Origin: Tribonema minus
Lineage: Eukaryota; Sar; Xanthophyceae; Tribonematales; Tribonemataceae
Length of the DNA stretch: 64,000 bases
Direction: 5' to 3'
NCBI GenBank assembly: GCA_017506865.1
Contig: JAFCMP010000212.1
Location: 930,001-994,000, forward strand
Shown: positions 45,901 through 56,000 of the stretch, piece by piece
How the letters are laid out: each line of letters opens with the position of its first letter
How positions within the stretch are numbered: the first letter of the stretch is position 1
Position numbers and translations under genes: made by a program
Notes under the pieces: model-generated
What the model was told of the DNA's origin: nothing
The model's database searches: none
What the model saw: the letters and a program-made list of their open reading frames with translations, nothing else

Positions 45901-46929
45901 CAAACAAGCTGCTCCTTACATGATTTTGGGTGCGTCATTACTTGCCAACAGTGTCAATGAGTGCAATCGCTTTGTTCATTGTCAATGAGCTGTTGTTGCT
46001 GCACACAACACATTTTGATCATAGTGAATCACCAGATGCTGCAGCAACTCACCGATGTGCCAGAGGGGCAAGAGAAGACGTTGCCAGTTACATATGTGAC
46101 TGAGCTGCCCGTCACAGCCGTGCACGTATCTGCACAAGAAGAAACGACAGCAAACAGCAAAACAAAAACATTGAGATAGTCAGGCCGTTTGTTATGGCAA
46201 TCAAATCGTGCGCCCGTGCGCCCAGGATCGCGGCCCAAACGCCCCTCACAAATCCACGCCAGCTTCGAAGAAAAGTGACCTGGACTTTTACGTGAAAATG
46301 AGGCAAACAGAACGGCCACGCAAATCGGGCACAGACTCTTCAAGACGAACAGGCGCAGAACTGCTGACGTTTGCATGGCGCAGGCTCAATGCGGCGACGC
46401 CCGATCCGTTTTGAATGGGACTTTTGTGCCCCATAAAAGATGGCCTGAGGCACTGAACGTATAACTATAATTAACTGAAACAGTGACTTTGCGTGCATGG
46501 CATCGTCAATTCGTGCGTAGAATCATGTGACACAGCGGACGCTCAGATACTTCAGCTGAATCTGATTCAGATGACTCAGTCTGTGCGTGCATGGCATTGT
46601 GCGTAGAATCATGTGACAAAGCGGACACTGCGCTACTTCTGAATCAGCTGAAGATTTACCAGTGACTTCTTTGTACTTCAGTGTACTTAGTCTAGTAGTT
46701 GTCGAATGAAGAGATTGCATTTTACTCAGAGTCTCAACTGATGATGATCGTGTACAAGGTGAACAGTCCCAGGCTGATGTAACTCACCAGAAGCCAGCCT
46801 GCGGGATGCCACCTGGCGCTGACGTGCGGGAACGTGAGCCGCCTCAGTCATGCATGGCTGCCACAAGAGCAGCACCATTGCAAGTGGCAATTGAAGCTGC
46901 CGAATACCCCAGGACATTGGTTGAAGCAT
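36976..46929 (-). CDS. Secreted Pro-Thr tetrapeptide-repeat protein with Cys-rich C-terminus, 13 exons, complete
   Basis: Exons (minus): 46929-46788, 46129-46053, 45517-45341, 44736-44443, 43715-43296, 42632-42381, 41785-41690, 41041-40604, 40369-40207, 39595-39495, 38640-38481, 37957-37827, 37110-36976. All GT-AG, all phases fit, 861 aa. Residues 1 to about 31 are a signal peptide (LQLPLAMVLLLW core, cleavage near EAA). Residues about 47-172 are a globular-looking domain of unknown family (CTAVTGSS, ECNQYVLVQG, YYDLSGLTICGV). Residues about 173-712 are PTAE/PTAK/PTSK tetrapeptides, Thr-Pro-rich and probably heavily O-glycosylated. Residues about 713-861 hold about 17 Cys (CGDVSCGFACY, CASGQCGCY, ACCPSNCP). 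Probably an extracellular-matrix or cell-wall glycoprotein; function is inference. Exons 5-8 are phase 0 on both sides and start alike, suggesting exon multiplication. Confidence 0.85.
37985..38325. repeat. Tandem duplication including a copy of exon 12 acceptor
   Basis: Two copies of about 160 bp share CAGAAAAGCCCAGGT, GGTGACAGGCT and ATGACAGACTTT(C/T)AGAC. 38297-38322 (GTGCACCTGGCATGAAAAGA) copies the real exon 12 acceptor at 37953-37977. Confidence 0.75.
38360..38450. repeat. Decayed copy of Pro-Thr gene exon 11 end
   Basis: GTGCCTGTGCAGAGCCCGGA then AAGCTGCTGATGTAGCACAC and CGCATGACACGTCTC. It repeats 38477-38545. On the minus strand it codes a similar CYISS-like end and keeps a donor-like GCACGG. 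Confidence 0.8.
39288..39385. repeat. Copy of the exon 10 donor region
   Basis: The block CTACCCCACCCTACCACTTC, CTGCTCCTGCCCTGTTTTGA, then (C)ACCTTGCTGGC repeats 39440-39505, where the real exon 10 ends. Confidence 0.8.
39647..39867. mobile_element. hAT-related MITE, full-length copy
   Basis: Ends AGGGTTGCAAAAAAGCGTAT and, on the opposite strand, AGGTTGCAAAAAACGTATTT. Internal AAATACG(T/G) motifs recall the subterminal motifs of the hAT at 29.5 kb. About 221 bp, non-coding, in the intron between exons 9 and 10 of the Pro-Thr gene. No clean target duplication was seen. Confidence 0.65.
41965..42030 (+). repeat. 31-bp perfect tandem duplication
   Basis: GTAGAGTATACTCAATATAC then AGCCACTTCAT occurs twice in direct succession; the palindromic GAGTATACTC is within each unit. 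Confidence 0.9.
42795..42826. repeat. Short CCCTAA-type interstitial repeat
   Basis: GTAACCTAACCCTAACCCAA then CCCAACCCTAA. In an intron of the Pro-Thr gene. Confidence 0.7.
45590..45660. repeat. 36-bp tandem duplication
   Basis: GTGCACTGCCCGCGAGCCCA then TCCAGT appears twice, 36 bp apart, just upstream (minus strand) of exon 3 of the Pro-Thr gene. Confidence 0.85.
46500..46640. repeat. Tandem duplication of about 95 bp
   Basis: GTGCGTAGAATCATGTGACA then (C/A)AGCGGAC is repeated, with a CAGCTGAATCTGATTCAG dyad between copies. In intron 1 of the Pro-Thr gene. Confidence 0.75.
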
Positions 46930-48166
46930 CGTCGATTGTGGAGCAGTTACTGGATCTCTGGGTCAATTCGCCGTCAACTTGAAGGAGAAGGTGCAGCTGC
47001 TGCAGCTGATTCTGAATCAGAATTCAACTCAGATCGCCGAGGATGATAGGACTTGCGCTTGCCCTCTCAACCCTGTGAAAGGAAAAGAACCGCAGTGATA
47101 GCAAATTCCGAAAGTGAGGGCCTTTCTTGAAGTTACAACAGTTAGTAATACTTTGCAGTTGCATTAGTGCGCGGTAGGCAAGGGACAGGCACTTCGGTAC
47201 ACTGTGACATACTATTTAATTTAGATGAATCTGATTCAGCTGATCATGCCATCAGCCTGTCAGTGAGTGAAGCTCAGCAAGATGATAATCATCATGATGA
47301 AGTTTGATTATTGACAAGTTGATGGCGCAGTAGCCATGGAACAGCCGCTGCGGCAGTCATGGTGACTCTGGTGTTGATGCCATGATGCATCAGTTACTAA
47401 AAGTGGACGACCGTTGTGACTTCAAGCTCTGGTACCGTAGTACCCATTGGCAATTTGAATTTGATGATCAAATTGAATGACCGACAGGAAAGTTACTGTT
47501 CATAATGTCCTTGTCAATGAGTGGGCCCAACTCTGGCCGCCAGGAGTTGCAAGAAGTTTCAAGCACTCGTGTATTACAGTAACTATTGGATGTTGAAGTT
47601 GGTACTGCCACGGCGGCGTGTGCTTCTGGCACGTGTATTTAAAAAATTCATTTCCAGTGCCACGGATGTTTCAAGTTCAATTTGTCAATTGACAAAGCTG
47701 GCAACAAGACTTAGTAATACTCCTGGTACTGCTAGCACTGCAGTTACTGTTACAGTAGTAGACTAAGTCTACTAGTAGCCGCCGAGCCTCGCATTCACAC
47801 TCTTAGTTCGAGTGGCATGTTGAGTCAATGACTTGACAAATGAGTTTCCTCTGCGTGAAAGTGTGTGTCAGGACGTCCGACATGATGTAACCTGTGAGGC
47901 ACAAGATCATCATGTTAGGTGCTTTCTGAATCACTAAGTGACTTACTGGAAATTCAATTTGCTGATGGACTGGAAAGACTTAGTGTTTCGGCGTCGTCTT
48001 GGCTCCAAATGTTAACAGGAGGCCCAGAGCCATCAGATGTTTCACGACTCACATACACCGATACTCGTACAATATTGGCAGCAACATTGAATGCCATGCA
48101 GCAGTGGCAACAGCCCCCAGCTTCAGCCTGAGTCAAGATCATCACACGGAGAGATCCTCACACATT

Positions 48167-48634
48167 TCATGATGATCGATCGAACAAACGAGCAAATGTA
48201 CGCCGTACCTGCCAGTGGATACGTGGGGCGAAGAAGGTTGCGCTTGCGTCGCGTCGTAGAGAGGCCTGCCCCGTGCGACTGCCAGGTAACTGCGAGGCCG
48301 GCCGTGTGTGGGGTTGGAGTTGTGGGTGGGAGTGAATGATAGTCGACGGTGTGATGATAGTCGGTAAAAAGTGTTCGGCAAATCCTTTGACAAAACTTTT
48401 TGGGACAGCTGTTCCATTCTTTCTAGCACGTAGATGACTGACGCGCCTCTGACACACGAAAATGTTCAAAATGATCAATGATGGAATTATGGACACTGCT
48501 AAGACGCCCTCCATATCGTTCAACTTGTCTGACAGCAAAATTTTTAAAGCTATATCAAAATGTTGCAATCTTCTCTTTTTTAAAATCTCGGACACACTTT
48601 GAACCTCATGATAATCATTGCGAAAAAGAAGCAA
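48167..48634 (-). other. AT-richer open frame of unknown origin
   Basis: About 155 codons without a stop, including EILKKRRLQHFDIALKILL and a hydrophobic stretch (LAVSIIPSLIILNIFV). Composition is more AT-rich than the neighbours. No family recognised; could be an isolated exon, foreign insertion or chance. Confidence 0.25.
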
Positions 48635-50029
48635 ATATCCTGTGTTCTCTGACGCAGTTTACTGACGCAGTCGGGGACTTTTTGAGAAAAAAGCGCGAAC
48701 AGCTACGTAAGTACAGCAAACAGCATCATCATCGCCCCGAGATCAGCCGAACGAGAACTATCTAAACGAGGTGTTGAACTATTTGAACTGTGTCGGGTAC
48801 CAACAATGTTATATATATATGGCGGTGTTTATATTATGTAGCCTAGCCTTCAAGTTGACTTACCACTTCAGTGACCTCGAGTCACTTGGCAAGCCTACTT
48901 CAACTACTTCAAGCATGTTGAAGTCACTGGATTCTTTTAAGGTTGAAGTTCAACACTGTCAGTTAAGAGGTTCAAGTTAACAATTGGCTTGAATTCCTGG
49001 ACACAATGGCATTGCAGACTGAGTCTAGTGCTTCAGCGCCTCTGACTCCGAGTCTGACCATGTGCGTGCACAGGCCGTGGGCGGCGGGCCTGAGGGTCAA
49101 AGTCATACTCTGAGAGGGCGTCCGTCCAAGTTTGCATGCCGCAGTGCAATCATGATTGTGATCAGGATTGTGTCATGCCCTGCGAGCTGCTTCAAGTTGA
49201 TGCCAACACCTACTACATACTATTAGGTCTAATGGTACCTTCAAGTTGTACGTTCAACGAAGTTCAACAAAGTTAGCAACGTAATTAATTCAAGTTGTAC
49301 GAGTAGACTAAGTGAGTGCACTTGGAGGCGCTGGGCATGACAACTTCCGAAAAGTCTAAAACCGTCTGATGTGACAATCAAAAGATGTACTTCAGAACTT
49401 GAAGTACATTGCAACTGCCCTAGCAGTGCCAGCACTGTGGGGGCACCGCAGGCCATCCAGCATTCGGTTTGCACACAGCGGACGTCAGCAGCAATCACCG
49501 TGCACCATACTATCATACTTCTATCTACTAGTATGAGGTACCTAACGCGTGTGAATCGCGACAAACGGGATCTGCATTGTGAAAGGGACCCAGCATCAAC
49601 TTGAAGTTCAAGATGTTTGAAAGTTTAACCACTATCAAAAATGTTTTTTGAAAAAACACAAGTTAGTCCGTTCAAGGTTTTCGAATTTGGACCCTGTCAC
49701 TGCTGCCATTCAACATGATGTTGAGGTTATGAGTTGACTGATGTTGAAGCTGTTTTGATTCCATGATGTCATTGAGCCGAGCACTTTCAAAAGTCACTGT
49801 GGAGTTGAACTTCCTGCTGCTCAGCAAAGTTCACATTTGAGGTTGATTTTTAAGTTCAAGTGCAACATGGCATACCAAAGGACCCACTGACAGGCTGCAG
49901 CATGTCGAGCTGCCAGCCAGTGGTACCGTAATAGCAGGACGGCCCGCAGCGGCCTGCGTGCGGGTGACAGAGTGCCAAAAGACTGAGTGTGTAACTTGAA
50001 GGTGCGTACTACGCTGGTTCAGGAGAGCG

Positions 50030-50275
50030 AGTCAACCCATAGCGCGCAACTCGAAACAGTGACAAGACTGGAGCAGATGGCAAGCTATGGTTGATGATGT
50101 ACTCTGGCACTCAGGCTGCGTGCCCATTGGCGATGTAATGCGCATACCGCGCAACTCGACACTGTGACAAGACTGCAACAGACGGCAATTGCTTAAAAGC
50201 TAGTGATTGATGATGTACTCTGGCACTGCAGTGCGCAGTGCGTGCCCATTGGCGATATAACGCGCAGTCGCTGCG
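50030..50275. repeat. Tandem duplication of about 115 bp
   Basis: Two copies share GTGACAAGACTG, TTGATGATGTACTCTGGCAC and GCGTGCCCATTGGCGAT(G/A)T. Confidence 0.8.
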
Positions 50276-53096
50276 CACTACTGTAACAGTAACTTACTAG
50301 GTAGTACTGTAACACCAGTTGACACACCGTGCCCGATGCACTACTACTAGTAGGCACAGTCACTGTGTCCTGATGCATCGCCGCAGCTTATCATCAAGCA
50401 ATCTGAAAGCATGCGGATGAAAACATGAATGCTCAGCACTGCTCCAGCGCTTAGACACGTTCAATCAGTTCAATACGTAAAGTCAAATGGCCGCCACTCC
50501 AATGCTCACTTTGTGCAACACAGAAACATATGGCTGGCATTGCTCATCTTGCAATGGGCAGCATCTTTACTGATATTTGTATACGTATACTACTAGTAGT
50601 CGCTGAGCCGCTGTCTCGCGGGCTCCGAGAGTCAGTAGAGCACAACACTCTTGTGACACCAGCGATCTTGCATCCAATGAGCAGTGGCTAGTTTCCGTGA
50701 GAGCGCCGGCATATGACCAGGAGACAAACACGTGTGATGGAGTGCAGAGTATGTTGTGAATAGTATCATTCACCAACCACCTTTCCTCAATAAGGCCAGT
50801 GCTGTGGCGCGCCTGTTACAGTCGTATTAGTGGTGATCATCATGGTACGAAGAGAGCTCTGCTTGAGATCGACATGATTAGCACCGATAATCATGATTAG
50901 CACCGACAATCGAACCCTACAACTGACCTTTCTCTTTTAAACGTTGGTACAGTAGTGAAGCAGTGACATTGCACTGGGAGTCTGTCATGCTCAATTCCAA
51001 GGCACCTGTAGTGAAGGCAGTGTCCACACCATTGCTCCTCGAATGGCGGCGAGCGCGCACTGCTCCACCTTCCCTCTCTGTCGAAGGTTGGGGGGGGTGC
51101 AGTGGATGATGCACGTACGTCAGGACCAATCCGCGCATACATCCGCCCCCACCTAATGTTTCCCTCGCTAGCTCACTGCAGTACAAAGATTAGTTCACAA
51201 AGTTGAACATTCAACAAGGTTGAAGTTGTAGCTGAGGGTTTAAGTTTGAGGGCTAAGAGCGCCCGCAGCCATCTGGAAGGTAGGAACTACGGCATGCTGG
51301 GGAATGAAACAACTTTGCTCTCTCCAGCGGATCTAAGCGGCTCACACTCCTGCCTGCGTCCCCTGTGCTGTGCTGCTGCTGCCCGTGCCCGTGCCCGTGC
51401 CCACTTCTGCAGCAGCCTCAGTGCTCTGGTAGTGTTGCCGCGCTTTGTGAGGCAGCAGTGTGAGGCAGCAGCCTCAGTGAGGCAGCACTTGCGCCGGCTG
51501 CGCCGCTGTGCACCGAGAAGTGCGAGCACGCACACTTCTTGGCATGTTTCTCTTGAACTGGGGTCGAGGATCCGGCTTGGAAGCATGTGTTGATGAGCGA
51601 CCGGGTCGGCTGGCCTTACACCGAGTAAGGGCTCATCGCTCAACCGCTCGCTCATCTGAGCGGTGCACGACGTTCGCGAGGGGTTTCAGGCCAGCCTTCA
51701 GGCTGGCGTGAAGGCCAGCATTTCTTCACGCGCGTCGCGTTCGTGCGACCGGAGTAGAGAACCTTCGAGCACCTCGGCGAACATTGCCCACTTGTCAAGT
51801 TGAGTGACTTTGGAGCCTGAGACATACACTGCTTCACGATGCCACTACCACCACAGCTGACGCGGTCAGGCATCATTTCTTGCAGTCTGAGCAGAGCGCT
51901 TCACTGGCAATGGCTGCTGACGTGGCACCTGGCACAAGCCGGCTGTCCGTGCCTATGAATGTTCATTATGCGCCTTGCACAGCGCCACCAGCAGCATGAG
52001 GTAACAGCGTGATCACCATGCATGATGCAATAGCAGCATCAAGTAACTGAAGCTTGCAAGCAATCACGCTGGGTTGGTCACTTCGTTATGCAAGGGCCTG
52101 TGACCTGCAGGGGGTGCATCACCACCAGCATACACGAAGCTGAAGCGCCATTTGAGTGTCATGCCGCATACCAGAGCAGAGTTCTCAAGTAGAACAACAG
52201 GCCTGCATTACGCACAGCTGTACAGCATAAACGAGTCTATCTAGTTCGCAGATTGCGCCATTCGTTGAGCTCGCCTCATTGCTCAGCATAAAGCATTGGA
52301 CTCAGGCAACAACGGACGCTGCAACATAAATCTCACAGTAGTGAAACAGCAGCGCTGCCATGCATCGACGCCTGACAGATACATGGCACTTGACAAATGC
52401 AGCTGAAAGCAACAGTCCCAGCATGGGCATTCTTGCCGCCTGTTCCTATTAAAATGATGTTCACACAGTAGAGTACACACACTGAAGCAATAATCGACAT
52501 AACGCTTTGCTGGAGATCACGCTCAACGACAGGACTCTAGTAAAGGCAGGAGACTCATGTACACAGAGTCACTACGGTATCATGCTAGCAGCCAAAATGC
52601 ACCACGGTGCTTCGCAAGAAAGCCCAACGTGCAGCAGCACTGTGACAACTTGACGGCGACAGGCGTTGACATGTGCAACCGCTCGCCCTCCCGTTGTGCA
52701 TCCCTTCCCCCTCCCTGTTGACCGCTTCGCAGTATGCGAGCAGCATCATGGTGTTTGGCCTGCGAGCAGCATCGTTGTGTTCCCCGCATTCGCGTGTGCA
52801 GGCTGTGAGCCATAAGGACATGGCATTCATCAGCCAGCTGCAGTGAGTGCCCCTCCGCGCAGTGCAATCGGCCCCCCCACCCAGCAACTTGAAGTGGCAA
52901 CTTGAAGTCGGGGTCACATCAACCTCATGATGTGCACAAAGGTGTAACTGCCGCGGTCACCGGAACACCAACGTAAGGAGCGGTGTTGTCAACGGTGCAC
53001 ACCTGCGTGTGACGTGGACCCAAGCTTTTGCCGTACGTGCGAAAGTGGGCTGTGAAGCAGCGCCGCTTGGGGCCATGATGCGACATTCGACCCCGG

Positions 53097-56000
53097 TCAT
53101 TGCCGCCACGGGTAGATGGCTCGTTGCTGCAGGTCGTAGAGGTGGTTGTAGTCCTTGACCACCTGCGCATTGGTTGGGAGAAATACGTATGTTAATAACT
53201 GTCAACAATCACACCCCATAAAGATGGGCAGACATAGTACTGGTAGTACCTACTGCCACCAACTTTTGACAATTCGACCATGTCTCAAGCATACAATGAC
53301 TCAGTGCTGTGCAGATGGCAGCTAGCACCGTGCATGAGCTTGCGTGCTGGGTTACTCAGTATACAGGCACGCTTGATATAGAAGTACTTAGGTCATACAG
53401 CTGTTGCCTTGCAGTGATGAGCAACTGTTCTAGCAACTGTGATTTTATAACTACAACACATATACCTTCAGCAAGGGCAATCACCCTGTCGAAATATCGG
53501 CTCCCACTTGAAGTGAATGAGAGAAAACATCCCCTTTCACTCCAGTGCGTGATTAGAACTGCAATCTTTTCTGCTGCAATGGTCCTATACGCTTTTCACA
53601 GTTCATGGGACGCAAGGCACACCAGGCTGCCCCCGCAATGCGCATCAAACATCTATGCCGATCACGGCCTCAATGTCGCTCACCACCTCCTGCCATGCAT
53701 CAGCGCAGCATGACGAGGGCGACTGTCGCACCTCACCGGGAAGTGACATTCTTCATACTTGAAGTGGTGACCGTACTTCAAGCAGCAGGTGGAGGTGCAC
53801 CTCTGGCATGCATCAGCAAAGCGCGGTGGGGTTCGTCACCGCACCTCACCGGAAACTGACTTTTTCCATACTTTGATGTATTTGAGGTACTTGATGTGCG
53901 CACGTTCGCGTCATATTTCACACTTGAAGCAGTATCAAACGTACTTCAAACAGCAGGCGGCGACGCACCTCGAGCCCCGTGCGCACGCACGCGTCACATT
54001 TCATACTTGAAACAAGCATCTCAAAAACGTACTACTTGAAGCAGCAGGCAGGGCGGTGACGCACCTCGAGCCCCGTGCGCACGTACGCGTCATTTTTCAC
54101 ACTTGAAGTAGTATCAAACGTACTTCAAACAGCAGGCGGCGACGCACCTCGAGTCCCGTGCGCACGCACGCGTCACATTCCATACTCGAAACAAGCATTT
54201 TAAAAACGTACTACTTGAAGCAGCAGGCAGGGCGGTGACGCACCTCGAGCCCCGTGCGCACGTACGCGTCATTTTTCACACTTGAGATAGTATCAAACGT
54301 ACTTCAAACAGCAGGCGGCGACGCACCTCGAGCCCCCGTGCGCACGCACGCGTCACATTCCATACTCGAAACAAGCATTTTAAAAACGTACTACTTGAAG
54401 CAGCAGGCAGGGCGGTGACGCACCTCGAGCCCCGTGCGCACGTACGCGTCATTTTTTGCACTTGAAGTAGTATCAAACGTACTTCAAACAGCAGGCGGCG
54501 ACGCACCTCGAGCCCCGTGCGCACGCACGCGTCACATTTCATACTCGAAACAAGCATTTTAAAAACGTACTACTCGAAGCAGCAGGCAGGGCGGTGACGC
54601 ACCTCGAGCCCCGTGCGCACGTACGCGTCATTTTTCACACTTGAAGTAGTATCAAACGTACTTCAAACAGCAGGCGGCGACGCACCTCGAGCCCCGTGCG
54701 CACGTACGCGTCGCGGTCCGCGCGGCCCATGAGCACCTCCGCCGTTATCACCATGTAGTCGACCCACGTCACCGTGTTGAAGTAGCGCTGCGCGTGGTAC
54801 AGGCCGCGCGCGGCGACCTTCCTCGCCTCATCGTCATGCGTGCGGTAGTAGTCGAGCTTGTTCATGAAGTCGCGCTCGTCGGAAGTGTCGTACAGGACGG
54901 CGTGCCAGCCGCTGATGAGCGGGAACTGGCGCGGGCCCCACATGATGTCCACCAGTGTCATCGCCCCTGCTGCGAGCGCCTCGCCCGTTCTGCAGAAAGA
55001 GGCGGCAGGGGATGCGTGCTGAGCGTCAGGAGCCTCTTGCGTCAGTGAACTTCACACGGTAGACATGCGATTCATTAGGCGCCGTCCCTTGAAGCAGGCA
55101 AAGCGTACACATGATGTCCACCAGGGTCATCGCCCCTGCCGCAAGCGCCTCGCCCGTTCTGCAGAGGATGTAGACAGCAACGGATGCGTGTGCTGAGCAC
55201 TTGGCGATGTCACTCGGAAGTAATCAGCCATGCCCTGTGAGACACTTTCAAGGTGTTCACAGGACACATGTGGATTCTGGTTGCAAGCTGGACACCCACC
55301 ATCTGGGCCTTTTTGCGCCCTTGGCGAGAATTGATAAAAGTGGCGAGTGTCGAGAGGCTCATGAGTCAGCGGACTCGGTGCAATGGGCATGCGAGCCCTA
55401 CGTAAGGTGCCATCCCCCGAAGTAGCCAAAGCGTACACATGGCAGAGCTCGCAGGCTGCAGGGGCGATGTTCAACAGAGAAGGGGGTCTGATACGGCTTG
55501 GGGGCATATTAGTACAGGCAGTGTGCTCCTGTGCGCCTCGAACTGCAATAGAACCCCTCACTATTAAGGCCCATACAGCTTACATAAGGGCTATGGCTAA
55601 GGGGTTCCGGCGTGATGAATAACCCTAGTCAGAACACTAAACCTAGACAAGACTCGCGAGTGAACTCGCGAGTGAACTCGCGAGTATGAGTGATACTCGT
55701 GAGTAAACTTGCGAGTATCGCCAGCTGCGCAACGAGTCACTTGAGCCGCCGCCTGGCGCAACTGGCGCAACTCGCTGGCGCAACCTACTGTAGACAGTGT
55801 GCTCTTCTGCGCCCTGAGTTGCTAGAAACCCTCACCTGTGGTCGCCCTCCCTGGAAAGCAGCGACCTCCCTAGGCTACAGGTTATAACAGTTGCGCTCAG
55901 GTTATTGAAGGGGGGGATGCGTGAGTGCACGGTAATGATGCCGTGCTCCTCTGTGCCTGAACAGCACTAGAAACCCTGCCGTGCTCCCCTGTGTGCCTTG

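Larger units (their letters stand above)
46930..53096. other. 6-kb region without a convincing gene
   Basis: Lies between the start of the Pro-Thr gene and the end of gene C. It contains many CTTGAAGT/ACTTCAAG motifs, a tandem duplication at 50030-50275, an AT-richer island near 48.1-48.9 kb and GC-rich low-complexity around 51.3-51.7 kb. No frame shows recognised domains or consistent splicing. Confidence 0.45.
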
